Shown here: positions 10,401-24,100 of the stretch, piece by piece
Layout: each line of letters opens with the position of its first letter
How positions within the stretch are numbered: position 1 is the stretch's first letter
DNA from: Cristatella mucedo
Lineage: Eukaryota > Bryozoa > Phylactolaemata > Cristatellidae
Direction of reading: 5' to 3'
Assembly: GCA_009760855.2 (NCBI GenBank)
Contig: WPIO01000050.1
Location: 912,501 to 976,500, forward strand
DNA length: 64,000 bases
Notes under the pieces: model-generated
The model's database searches: none
The model's input: only the letters and a program-made list of their open reading frames with translations
Told to the model about the DNA's origin: nothing
Program-made: the position numbers and the translations under genes

Positions 10401-13400
10401 TAAAGAATGTTGAAGTCGATTCGATGCTTGATAGGGACGCAGTGAAGCTACGACAGAAGTGTAGCAGCTACGACAGAAGTGTAGCAGCTAAGACAGAACT
10501 ATAGCAGCTAAGCCACGGGTGAGAGAGGCTACATATGAGAGAGGCCGTACGAGCTGTCGAACTCTGCACAGGTTTCGGAAGATGAAGGGTGTGAGTGAGG
10601 AGTCGTATGTATAGGGATTGCATAAATCTATTTGCAATGTCGCAAATGCATGCATTATTTGGGCTGTTTTACTCGTGTCTAAGCTAGCCCTAGTTTGGCA
10701 ATGTATCTCAGCCGAAAGTAGTATGGCTTAACCGTGTAGGTGATTACTCACCTCCAAGGGCAAGGCTCCTTAAAACAGAAGTTCCAGGTTACGTGCTGAC
10801 TGCTGGAGCGATGCCAGATGAGCCGATCTAGAGGTTGAGGTCTTCTAACATCAGAGTGATACTCCGCGTACTCATCCCTGCTAGATGTTCTTGTCGTTAT
10901 AGGATTTCAGTAGTGCCCTTCAGTTGGAGTCTAGCTGGTGCATACTGCAAGGAAAGTAAGTGAGTCGAGCTCAGAGCAATGCTGGGAAGGGTCTGCGTGT
11001 AGTGATGGCCTGGTGAAGAGTATGGAAAGTAAAAAGAAGGGTGCTCAGAACTGTGTCACACACACACCTCGTGGCCTGTCTTAGTTTTGCCCCAAAGGAA
11101 GGCAGTTGACATGATCGGTTCGCCTTCTGTCCTGCTTCCTTCTAGCCGGCTCTTCCTGCTGAGTGGTAATGGAGGAGAGATTGCTTTCTTTAGGGAGTTT
11201 CGAGAGGATGCCGTCTCGGGCGACCTTGAGCAGTAGGTGGCCCTTCGAGGTCATTCTAAGCCATGGCCCACTGTCGAAGGGTCAATAGGGAGTCGGTGGT
11301 GTGGATGGACAATAGCTGGCTGAGGGGGGGGGGGTTAGGGGACGAATCCACACTCGCGGCCGAAAATCCCTGCATTGGCAGCATCTGTTGGGACATCCAT
11401 CTCTCACAAACTGCCTCCAGCTGTGGAACGGTTTCGGAATAAACAATGGCTCGGCAGTGCAAAATAATACATGTATGGAATAAAAGGGCTGCTTGAGGAT
11501 TACAAGAGGAGAGGGTGTGTGGCTGCTGCATCGCTCTACACCAGCTGTCTGCAATGTGTTGACGATGCTTGGTTTCTGTGAATAAAACGACTCTTGTGAA
11601 TAAAATGTTGCTTGCTGTCGGAATCAGAAGCCTGGTCGCTCAGTCACACTGCCCAAGTTGACGGCGAGTTAAACATTGAAATAGGATAGGCTGATTAACC
11701 AGCCTCATTTTTATAGCAGCTGAGTCTTTCAGGCTATCACCGCTACTTGCAGTAGGCAATACAAAAGTATTAGCCGATTTAACAAACTCATTTCTATAGC
11801 AGCAAAAGAGCCTAAATGGCTATCACCACCTCGAGCAGTTGGCAATCAAGGAACTCCTACTGCAGAATTTGAACCCACGAACTAGGCTGTCAAGAGCAAG
11901 CACCCTATCGTCCAACAAAGGAATGCCCACTTCAGGACTCGATCCCACGATCCTGGTCTTGAAGAGCACTCACCTTGTTGTCGGAGGGCTATCGAAGGAG
12001 GTAGGAAATGACTACGACTACGATCTCGATTGGATTCTTTCGGCGATGGCTTTTTTGAGTTCCACAGTTAAGGATCTTCAGAGTAAAAGCTTCTCTCACC
12101 AATAAGCTTTAAGCAGAAGAATGCAACAGCTAATCTGTTGTCCATAGAGGACGTGTGGGCACAAGGAGGGTGAAACCGGTGCAGCAGTTCGGCTAGGTAT
12201 GAAGGAGCCAAGGCAGTTCGGGCCATGTAAGTCAGCGTAATGGTCAAACCTGTGGGATATGTTAGCTAACCTAGCAGCCATATTCACCACCAGCTGCAGT
12301 GGCATAGGCCGTTTTTTGGTAGCCCGGCCACAACGAAGTTGCAATAGTCTAGCCGAGACAGAAGCAGGGAGCTAGTTATTTTTTGCAAGCCACATTGGTT
12401 GACAGTCCCTAATCATATATAACAATCAGACGTGGTGGCTAGCAGTGGAGGCAGTCTTCTTGATGAAACTTTTTACTTTAAGCAGCTGTCAAAGATAAAC
12501 CTACAATTCAGAGCACAAGTGGTGGTCGCACAGCAGCATCATCTATTAGAAGATTCCAGTCCAGCCACGGGCTTGGTTAGATCTGAGAGTAGCAGTTGCA
12601 TTTTTTTTTATCTTCGTTAAGTTTAAGGAAATTCGCCGACATCCAGGACTGACTGTCTGCTGTGCAACCATGCAGTGTATCAGTTGCTGCAGCGGCATGC
12701 CCTTAAGCTGTTTTCATCGGGGCAGGATTTCACGGGAAACAGGAATATTAAAAATATGTGTTCTGGTGGGCAGCAACAGGTCTGTATCTGCATCACATAA
12801 AAAGAACTTTTTGGGTCGGTTTAAGTGGACTATTTGGAGTTGTCGGCCTGAGGTACAACTGTAGTGCCTAGTTCAATAGAAATTGGCCTGTGGAAGGGGA
12901 CAGAAGAGCAGGGCAAAGTAGGGTTGCAGTCTAGTAGAGATGTTAGTTAGACACCTTATTCCTGATTCCTCTTACTTGCTTGTGGCGAATTAGGAGAAAC
13001 GTTAATGTAAGTGGCCGTTGAGATCAGTGGTCAAACATGCCTATTTTTTTATTGGTTAAGAAGAGGGTCGATAGGCTGCCTAGAACGCTTGGTTTAATCA
13101 TCTGCGATTGAACTATTTCTCTATAAAATGCAAACTCAATCTTAGGTAAATGAATTGATACGATCTACAATAATCATCACAATTCAAAGGGTTGCTAGTG
13201 AGTCGCGAATTGTTTTGGCCTTTTGAAACCTGTGTTTATATTCTTTCCTTTCTTTATGTCAGCTATTAACCAAAGAGGCAGTACAAACCTCGTTTGGTTT
13301 GTAATGACAAATGACAAAAACACTGTCGAGGAGATTGGTATGTGAGCTGTCATAGTTTGGCGCTAATTTCGTAGTCCAACTGTGGTCATCAAATAATATT

Positions 13401-13502
13401 GCATGTGCATATTGGCAGCAGCCCTCGTAGTCTCCCTTTGTAGGATCTGTTTTGACCTAATTATATTCTGTTTGATCAGATTCTGATCCTGAGCAGGCCA
13501 CT

Positions 13503-13559
<57 letters not shown>

Positions 13560-14140
13560 CTCCTCTTTCTCTTCCCCTGTCTCTCTGTTTCTTTGTCTCT
13601 CTCAATTTCTTTGCCAGCTTATCTTGCTAGCTGCCAGTAGTACTCGATGTCACCATGTCCTACTTTGTTTTTGTGTCTTCCTCTCTGTCACAGTCTTTCT
13701 ATTCCAGTCGTATGTTCTTTCCCCTTCTCTCAATCTTAATGTGTGTTACGCAGTGCTGTGCCGTCATGCATACTCAAGCAACGCACCACTGTATTTCCGG
13801 CCGTGTGTTCAGCAGCGGTCACTTAAATATAGCTTCTTATTTAAAAACAAAATGTTTTAGGAGGTCACTCCCTTGTGAAGGATGCTTTGCTGGTGACTGC
13901 TCTTGCAGTGGCAATAGGTGGCATTTGGTTTGCACGTCGTCAATACAGTATGTCGAAAGAGAATCTCAGCCGCTGGGAGGCCGACCTGCAGAGCCTGCAG
14001 AGCCTCCAAGAGCGGTAAGCACTGGCCGTTACTACTGCTGCTGCTGCTGCTGCTGTAGAGGTCTCCACTTGACAGTCCTACTTCTGCCCGGCATTTGATG
14101 ACCCTAATCTGCTGAAGCAGGCTTGCCCCTAATCTGATGA

Positions 14141-14200
<60 letters not shown>

Positions 14201-15051
14201 CTGTGGCTCTTGTAAATGTGGCCGTTGTGGCCACCGTATAACAGGGCAAGGAACAGAGACAACTGCCAATGTGTCTAAGCTGCCCTGAGCATGTATACAA
14301 CGCCGAAGCCATTGCTGATTATTCCTTTTCAAATTTCAACTCACTGCATCGGAAATTATTCGAGTCCGAATGTTGTTAGAGAATAATATTGCACAACTAT
14401 TTCAAAAGGAATAATAGCTTTCTGCCGCTAGTGCCTGCTAGTGCAGTGCGCTTGAGTCCGATTGCCTTCAGAGCAGCTGTTACTCAGTCGAACAAAAGCA
14501 TTCTACTATCGTACCAAGTCACGGCCAAGTGTGTTTATTGCGGCTATAATAAGAATAGCGAAATACTATTCATAGCAATGGCAAGTCTTCTGTATGGTAT
14601 CCGAAGAGAAGCTGAAAAGTGTCTACAAAGGAGCTGTACAGCTCGAAGCATGAGAAATAATAACCAATAGTCAATGACGAGCAAGGTATTATGCTTAGAC
14701 AAGTATTCCTACATGCACAAGAAGACACTTGCAGCTGCTAGATAGATAGACTGCTGGGTAGTAGCCAAAAGCCTGCTCTTGATGGGCCTCCAAGCAAAGC
14801 AGAACAATGACAAGTTCACTGTAGCGCTACGAAAGAGTGTATCGCTCCCTATCGCCTTTAATTGCTAGTCGCACAGTTGTGCAACACACAAGCAGACAGG
14901 CGATAGTGCATCTTCAGCGCAAGTTGGTGACAAGATATGTAGTGGCAGCTGTTACGTTCAGAGCATACGAGTGTGGTTTCTGGTTTTACACCTTGGCTGA
15001 AAGCACTGCCATTTACTGCACGACCACCCGCGCTGGTTCATAACGTCTTAC

Positions 15052-15138
<87 letters not shown>

Positions 15139-18100
15139 GCTGTCGTTCTGCAGTCAAAGAGTAGTAGGCATCGTCAATTTAAATCGAGTAGCCTCACACA
15201 GCATATTCGATTGAAAGGCATCTGTGTTGTTGGCTAACTGACGAAATTGGCTGTGACAGCTGAAGACATCGCTGGATACTGTCGAACCCCCGAGAAATTG
15301 ATACTCCTATTCAATAGATCATGCCAAAAGTGAAATTTGAGGTGCTGCTTTCAGCTATAGGCAGTGTGCCTCAAGTATGACTCGTTACCCTATTGTACAT
15401 GTTTCTCTTCTCTGAGCGCACTTTCTATATATACTTATTGGTATATACTTTCTCTATAGTTTGTTGGTTTAGCAGGTCGCCATGCCATTAATTTGTGATG
15501 TAAGGGACATCGGTTTTGTCTGCGGGCGGGCGAAGTGTCGAGCGCCGTTCACACTGACTGTGTTTGCCAAGGCTTGTCCACGAGAAGATGGAAAAGGAAC
15601 ACTTGACGGCGAACAAACTCGAAATGGAAGCCAAGATCAAGGTCGAAATCGATCAGGCCAAAGCGGAGGCCGAGGAGCTGAGGCAGCGACGCCTGCACAC
15701 CGACACCGAGCTGTCCCGTCTCCGCGTCGCCGAGGAGGAGCTGCTGAAGGTGAAGGGCAAGGCGGCGCCCTGTGCAGGCTGCGAAGATCGCTCGGCCGGC
15801 AGTGCAGTTTGATGGATAAATGCGGACCGGTTGTTTAAGCGTGGCACGACGGGTCACCTGCCAGGGGATGGGACACTTGGATCGCGCGCGCTGCTTGCTT
15901 GGTGTTGCTTCTCGCTTTCGGCCACTCGCTCACCGAACCGTTCTTTCTCTCACGCTCGCTTGGGCATGCTCAAATGAGCCCTGTCACAATCTGTGCCATC
16001 CTTCTCTCGTTTGAGCCGCTCTCTCCGGTTGCCCAGGTTTGTGGGCGTGCCCGCGCAGACGCACCCACGCAGACGACGCGATTCGCGATGCCCACGTGGC
16101 GCGTGCCTGGAGCCGTTTACGAACTCGCGCCTGCTTTCCTTTCTGCTCGTCTCATCAGTCTCGATCTATCACTTTCTCTTTCTATCACTTTCTCTCTCTA
16201 TCACTTTCTCTTTCTATCACTTTCTCTTTCTATCACTTTCTCTTTCTATCACTTTCTCTTTCTATCACTTTCTCTTTCTATCACTTTCTCTTTCTCTCAC
16301 TTTCTCTTTCTATCACTTTCTCTTTCTCTCACTTTCTCTTTCTCTCACTTTCTCTTTCTATCACTTTCTCTTTCTCTCACTTTCTCTGTCTCTCACTTTC
16401 TCTGTCTCTCACTTTCTCTGTCTCTCACTTTCTCTTTCTATCACTTTCTCTCTCTCACTTTCTCTCTCTTGCTCCTTCTTTCTTCTTCTTCTTCTCTTCC
16501 TTCATCTCCCTGTCACTCTTTGTCTCTCTTTCCCTGTCTTCCCATTCCTCCTACCCCGCCTTCCTGTCCCTTTGCTTTATTCCAGTCCTTCTTCCTTGTG
16601 TTTCCTCCGACCTTCCTCGATCTCTGCTTTCATCCCTTCCTCACTCTCCTCTCTGTGTGTGCCTGTCTCTCTTCCATCTGTGTCTCACATGACCTCTTAG
16701 TCCCTCAGTTCCATCCTCATCCTCACTCTCATCCCACATTTAATTACTCCTTTTCTTAATCCCTCCTTTTCTCCCCCTGCTTACTCTGTGCCTGCTTGCT
16801 CTTAGTTCTAAGAGGTTCGCTGTGATCTATCGGCACTCGTTGATGTGTCATAGTTTGAAAATTCATAGCACAGTAGTATGCAGAGGAGCTTATAGCTTAG
16901 AAACCTGCGAAGTTGAGCTGATCTCTACCTTTTCCTTCACGTGACTTGCTCGGCCACCCACCAAACTGCCTTCCATTACTGCACGTAATGCAATCTGTAA
17001 GCTGGAGACTCTGCATAGTTAGGACTTACACAGCAGTAAAAGCCTTTGATCCCAAAAGTATATTCGTGGGTTTCATTGAAATGCGCATACAGATGCAGTC
17101 GTTGCCTGAGTGTGACTAGCGGCCACCGTGCTCTGCCTGTGAACCACCACTCTTTACCACTGACTGCTGACTGTTCAAGCTGTCCTGTCTCATAAAAGAT
17201 TATATGTTTGTCTGACCATACATGCTTGGTCGGTGAGTAGTTCTATAGGGTCGGTAGTGATTAGCCAAAGCCTGTGCATCACTATGTTTTACCTGCTATG
17301 ATGCTGCTAGTAGTATTATACTGAGTGTAATATTAAGATAACTAATGGTTGAAATGTATTTGTATGGCGCTCTGGGATAGCGAATCCTTTTCTAGACTGC
17401 CTGCAACTCACTGCAAGAGAAACGATTGTAAAGAGATATAGACTCAAAACCTATCATGCTCAGACAAAGAAATGTAATTTTATCTTCCTCTCTGTAACTT
17501 CACAAAGACTCTGTGGATGTTACATTGGAGAGTTTTCTATCGCTCAACGCCGAAGCGGCTATGGTAGGCATTCGGTAGCCAGCAGTTTGACACAGCAAAG
17601 GGAAAGTGAGAAGCATAGCTGAGAGAGGAGGGCAGCTGAAGTAGTGAGTAGCATAGAAGTGACAGCTTAGGATGGCTGAAAAGAATGTGCCTCAGTCGGC
17701 AGCACGAGAGTAGATGTCGCTGTGTAAAAAGAAAAGCATATCTATATCATTGTTGGACCACAAAACAAAAGCACACTTAGTTGTCACTCAAGGCCACCGA
17801 TTAGCAAGAACCCTGCTTTTAAGATGCCTACTTTCAGCTACATGATATTGTTAAAATCTAGGCCTTTTTAGACAAGGATACCACGTCTAAATTGGCTCAT
17901 GCATCTGTGACATCCTGTCTTGACTTCTGTAACTTACTGCTTGCTTGCCTACCGGCCTGTGCACTCAGGCGCTTACAGCTGGTGCGCAACTCTGCAGCCA
18001 AGCTTGTCTGTCGAGAGCGTTGCAGTTGCCACATCACACCACTTCTCGCCGACCTGCACTGGCTCCCAGTCAAGCATCGACTTCAATCGACTTCAAGATT

Positions 18101-21100
18101 TTGCTGCTCACTTTTAGGTCCCTTCATTTTTTTGCTCCAGCCTAGCTATCAGATCTACTGCCCCCACCAGGCCAAGCATCGTACCACCCACTTTTCAGAA
18201 CCCAACAGTTTACCAATACTTCATACAAACCATCGTTCCTCCTGCTTTTCGGATTCTAAGGGTTTACCTATACCTCGTGTAAACCTCATCCCTCTGGAGA
18301 CCGAGCCTTTAGTTTGTATGCTCCCAAAGCATGGAAATCCATTCAATCGTATTTCCTGTGCAATAAATGTAAAGCACCTATAAAGAGATTGAGTTCCCTG
18401 AGGCGCTTTGTAAGCTGTATTATTATTACTGACTCACTACGGATCTGCATCACGACATCTCCTGACTTGCCCACGTTTAAAAAGAGACTAAATATGCATC
18501 TATTTATGACAGCATTTAGTGGTCCCTGTGATTTGTCCGGTATGTACTTATGCATGCTGACACTGTTGTATGCTGTCACTAACCACACTTGCATGCTGAC
18601 CCTGTGTATGTCACCCCTATCCATGCTATTCTTGTTTTAAATGAGCATGCTACCACTAACCATTCGATCGTGCTTCCTTTGAAGCCATTGTAAAGTGCAT
18701 AGAAAGAGATTGAGTTCTCTGAGGTTGCTTTATCAAATGTGTTATTGTTATTACCACCATAACCCTGGTTGGTAGCGTGCACTTATTGATGCATAGGTAA
18801 GCAAATCTTAAGACTGGTAGCTACCCGTTACAGATCAAATCGCCTGCTGTTTGAAGCTGGTGTTTTATCAAAGTGGAAGGTCGACCGACATGCTTAAATA
18901 AATAAATCCTAGCTTATTAAACAGCCTCTTTTTGTATAGCGACAGAAGAGCCTTTAAGGCTATCATCATCGCCTGCAGTGGCGATAAAGGATTGCCCGCC
19001 ACAGGAATCGAACCCACGACCTCGGGACCGAGGTCGTTAAAGCAGTCACCTTACCTAGTGTGCCATTTGTGCCTTGCCTACCTCAGAGCAGTGGCTTCTC
19101 GCCTGGGGTTCGCCCGAGACTCTCTCCGTCGCTCCGTCTGGGCTTGCCTTTCAGCTGGCAGTCATTTAAAAATGCCTAGCTGTTCTCAGCCTCCACTCCC
19201 CCTACTTTGGCCTGAGCTCTTCTTGCTTTTACCTGGCGAAATGTGAAAGCTGTTGTGCATGCGTCACTATTATCGCACTGTAATAGGACTGCCTTGCAAT
19301 CGCTTCTGTCAGATCTCAGTGGTAGATTTCAAAGCATTGATGCCAACGCACAACAGTTACCCGAGGAGCATCTATAATAATAATAATAATAATTCACTTG
19401 ATAAAGCGCCCTCAGAGAACTTAATCTCTCTCTAGGCGCTTTACATTTGTTGTAAAGTGAAATGCGTAGTGCAGGGTACCTTAGGGATTCATGTTCGGCC
19501 CAATTCTTTCACAATTCATATTCGCATTCAGGAGATATAAAATGAAGATCCATCTAGGCTTCAATTTTATGCAGATGATTGTCTTCAAATAGCTGTAATT
19601 GCATCGCACCCTAAAATCTGGCGCGTCAGAAGCTGTCGACTCTCAACGCAGCACGGGTTGGTGACATTAGGACTTGGAAGACCGCAAACGGCAGTCTAGT
19701 CTTTGCAGAGCAACAGCAACAGCAGCAAAATGTGAAAGCTGTGCATTGTTTGCGTGAAATCGTTTCGTTCCGAACTTTGAACGACATGGGGGCAACGGAT
19801 GCTATGATTTTGCTGGCCGCGCTGCTGCAGTCACTTTTCGTGCCAGCTGCTGCCGCTGAGACGTCGGTCCAGTACCAACGAGCATCCGTTGTTTGCTTGG
19901 GACGCGACGCTCGTTCGTTCGGCTTGGCGGTTAGCATCGTCCGTTGCCGTTCCTGCAGGTGCGCGAGGCGCTGGGCAAGGCTGAGCGAGAGCTGGAGATG
20001 CACCGCGGCGGCCGCACGGCGTCGGCCGAGCTGCAGCGCTGGCTGCAGATCACTTACGAGCTGGAGCAGCGCGCCTACTTGCAGAAGAAGGCCGCCGCCG
20101 AGGCGCAGCTGGCTCTGGCCAAGGTCGAGGTCGGTGGCGAGCGCATGGCGGACCTGCATTGCCTCAGCTCTCATGCCTGCAATGGCTGCAAGTGTAATAT
20201 TATGTAATGTATCTCCGTCTGTAACTCCACAACGGCCATGTGGACGTTATGCAGGAAACTATTTTAGAACATACTCAAAGCCTAATCGGCTTTCGGTAGC
20301 CCACAGACTTCATCTCACGAAGCAAGGACAAAGTGAGAAGCATAGCTGAGTTATGAGAGAATTTAAAGTTGTGAGTAGCACGGAAGTAGCAGCTCGGGAC
20401 TGCTGGAAAGGATTTGCCATAGTCGGCAGCAAAAGAGTAGTTGTATTTGTGTAAGAATCGTGGCGGTGAGTTCCACAGTATATGTAGAGTTGGATTGGCC
20501 CAGTTGAGGTGCTCGCCCCGACCAAGGTCTGACTGAGGTCGTGGGCTCGAGCCCCGAGGCATGTGTGAAGCGCCTGAATAGAGATTAAGTTATCTCAGGG
20601 CGCTATGCAAATGAATTATAATATCATCAGTAGCATCAGAGTCTAGGACCTGCAGAGCAAACGTTTCTGTGGCCAACGGTCTAAAGGTGGAGTGATGAAA
20701 CAGCTAATTAATTGTCCATGCAGGAACCTGAGGGCACCAGGAGGTTGAAACTGTTGCAGCAGGTCAGCCTCGGTATGGAGGAGCCAAGCCGTGGCACACC
20801 TCAATCCTAACATGCGTTAAGTGCCTGGGAAGAGATTTATTTCTCCGAGTGGCCATGCAAATGTATTAGGATTTTGTTACTATTACCGTCCAGCGGAGCA
20901 GCCTCTGACGCGACTTCCGATAGGCCGGTCGCTGATCTCCTTGAGCTCAATGGTGCATGCTGGCCTCGTCCTAGGATTGTCCAATAGCCCGCTAGCTTGA
21001 ATGGCCGGCTGCTGCACAGCTTGCGACCATAAACTATGCCCAGTTTGCATCTGGTTTGCCATGCCAAATTACGGGTCGCTGATGTACGGTGTAGCACAAG

Positions 21101-24100
21101 TCCACAGACCTGTGCCATTTTAATCCAGTTTCTCCTTCTGTCTCTCTTTCTCTTCCCCTAGCGTTGTGTGTCTCTGTGTTTATGATTGTGTGACCGATTG
21201 TTTAGTTTGCTTTCAGCGGTGAATTGTGTTGTTTAGAAGGGAAATTTGTTAGAACTCCCAGACCAATGACATAGCGAGGTGCTGATAACAGGGAAAGCTC
21301 TGTTTGTGGTGTAGTATTCAGGCTGGCATACAGTATTGTCGAGACGATATGCCTTCGTGTTTTACCACAAGTACTGTGAGTGACGCAGGTCAAGTACTCG
21401 GCCGTGCTGAGGCATCTGGAATCCGGCAGCTCGTTTTGTCGTTCTTGCTTGCTGTTACTGCACCTGACCGTGTGTGACTCAAGTTCTGCTCGATTTCATG
21501 ATTTTTTTTGTGATTGGGCGATCCATTATTTATTGATTTTTCGTAGATTTCTGTTAGTTAAGCTTTTATCTCCTGCTCTGTGCGCTGTGCCCATCGTGAG
21601 GGGTGCGATTTTTTTGCGGTTGTAGTGTGAGAAGCTGACGCGCAAGCGGAACGCCTTCCTGGGCTCGCTTCGAATGGCCCATGGCCACTCGTTCGATGAG
21701 CTGGAATTACAGATAGCCGAGGCCAGGTGGGCTTTCTAGAGTGCATCCGTGTGCAGCAGACTTCGATGCAATTCCTGTGTAGCTGCATAGGATACTGCTC
21801 ACCGTCTCTCTGTGCTGTGTGGCTTGCCGTGTTAGTCTACATGTTGTCGAGCGACCTGTGACCTTTTGTCGCACTTTCGAAAGACTCTGCCGTTCCCCTT
21901 GCCTGCCACGTGAAGGCACGCCTTGGCTGCTGCTGCATCTGGTTCAGTCTGAGTTGCCCTGGGTGTATGAGATCCGAGCCGCCAAGTTCACCGCCATCTT
22001 GCTTCCGAGCCGAACCTGGCCAAAATCGGGAGCAGACTCAAAATCTCGCGAAGGTCATTTTGCTGTCTGCTATGCTGCTTTCTCCGATGGGGTAAGCCCG
22101 AGTCTGTGCATTCGGGGTAGCTTAGACCTTGACGGAATGTGCTCGGCAGGCTTATCGTGCACCTCATCCAACATCCAGCGCTGCACCTCGGGCTGTCTGC
22201 TGTAAACAGGAAGCCCTACTGGCAAGGATGTGGAGATGATGTTTCTGTGAGGAACGAGCATCAGCCAGCCATCAGTGTTGTTGCCACGATTATGAATTGG
22301 GGGGGGGCTGAACTGTGAATGCACTGGCTTCACTAGGTAAGGCTTTTCACGACCTCGGCCTCGAGGTCGTGGGCTCGAATCCTGCGGTTGGCGATCCTTT
22401 GTCGCCACTGCAAGCGGCGGTGATAGCCGTCAAGGCTCTTCTGTCGCTATACAAAAAGAGGCTGTTAAATCAGCTAGGATTTATTTATTTATCCTGACAA
22501 GGAGTTGCTGCTTTCCCGGCGATGGAAGCCCATTGCTTGTTTGTTGTTAGCTTCAAATTACTTTCTCGACGTCGTCATGTCTCATGCCCCATTCACAGGA
22601 TGCAGCTTGTTTGTAACCGACTGTCCAACTCCCAATGTGTACTTGGAATACCGCTAAGATCCTCAAAGAGCACAATGGGCATCAGAGGTGGTTGGGTGAG
22701 TTGGTCGTCCACTAATTGTGTATTCTGGTTGTAGCTTTAAAGGTAAATATCGAAAAAAATGAGATTGGTCCAACAGTCAAAAAATGCTTTAGGGGATCTT
22801 TTAAAAGATAAGAATGTCAGAAACAGGATCGGAAGTTTTTTTTTGCGATTTCTGCATACAAGGGAAGCAGTAAAAACGATTAGGCACAGCAGTGTCTTAG
22901 CCGTGATTTTCATGTAGGGAAGGTGAAGACATGCAAAATTGTTATCTAGGGAGCAGGGCCCAAAAGATTTTCAAGTAGTCGGCTAGAACCACAAGTAATA
23001 AAAACTATTACTATTATAAAACTATTGAGCGAAATCACAGTGTTTGTTCGACACGAATTCGGCAGTTGCTCACCGAGTCGAGTTAAGACAGACCTTCGTC
23101 GTTGCTGATGGTCGGATGCGGCTGCATAGGAATGGGGGGGGGGACAGCAGCCCAAGTCGATGCCCAGCTTTAGGAGGGGGTCAGCACCCCCTTGGCTCAG
23201 CCTCTGAGGCAAACCATGTCTAACCCGGAAGTAAACCCGAAGCAACATACATTTCAAATTTACTATATCGGGGTACATATTGGCATTGAATTGCAAGGGA
23301 GAGTTTGGCCTTCATTTTAAATCTGTAGCAACCTGTTTCTCAGAGCCAGTGCTTATATACTGCTGTTTCTCTCTTTAAACACTGCACTGTTTTTGTTTTA
23401 CTGGATTGCATTTGATGTCTTTCTTACATCTTTAATACTCTCATCTAGCTATTTTCATGAAACGATAGCAACTTCCGTGGAGTTGCTATATTACCATCAG
23501 CAGCTGGTTGCTTGCAAACAAGTGCACAAATAATATGCAACTGTTGTGTGTTCAACTGCACCATCGCCGATTGCTTCCCAATAAAATGCAGAGATGTGGA
23601 ATCGCAGCTATAATAGCAGTAAGAATATTAGCAGTCAGATCACTTGTGTAGAGCCTTAGGAAGAAGTTGGGGGATGCTTGAATTTCTGAAACTCGGAAGA
23701 GCTCGAGAGCAAACATATGTGCAACCTTGTGCTCGTATGTGCAACCAGACTGGCAAGTTAGCCGAAAAGATCTGATCGCATGCGATCTGTCGTGAGTGAA
23801 CTTGCTGCAAACTAGTCGCTGCATCCAGGCATCAGTAGCAGGGTGACTGATTCGAGAACCATCGGAATTACGCCCCATATGCAAAGCCGAAAGACGAGGT
23901 AAACAGAAACTGGCTAGCCAATCCTTGTAAAACCAGATCGAGCTGGAATTACGATGCAATACTGGTACCTTTGCAAATTTCTCGTGGTTTAATTAGCCAC
24001 CATGCATGTATTTACTCATTGGTACGTGTGCATCCTAAGAACTGTCGCTGCCTCCTATAGTAGCATTATCCAAGATCGCAGCAGCATTATCCAAGGTCTT

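Noticed and set aside
13363-13605. Long RE-repeat protein frames over GA/CT tracts (also at 14129, 26027, 60483)
   Set aside because: Pure translation of microsatellites; no gene context.
15549-15857. Minus-strand frame over the STIM CC1 exon
   Set aside because: Antisense shadow of a coiled-coil exon; no motif.
15899-16759. Frames of 217-286 residues rich in Ser/Leu/Phe
   Set aside because: They translate the 16-bp minisatellite in three frames at once; not coding.
19626-20174. 182-residue minus-strand frame over the CAD exon
   Set aside because: Antisense shadow; the plus strand has clear STIM homology and splice sites.
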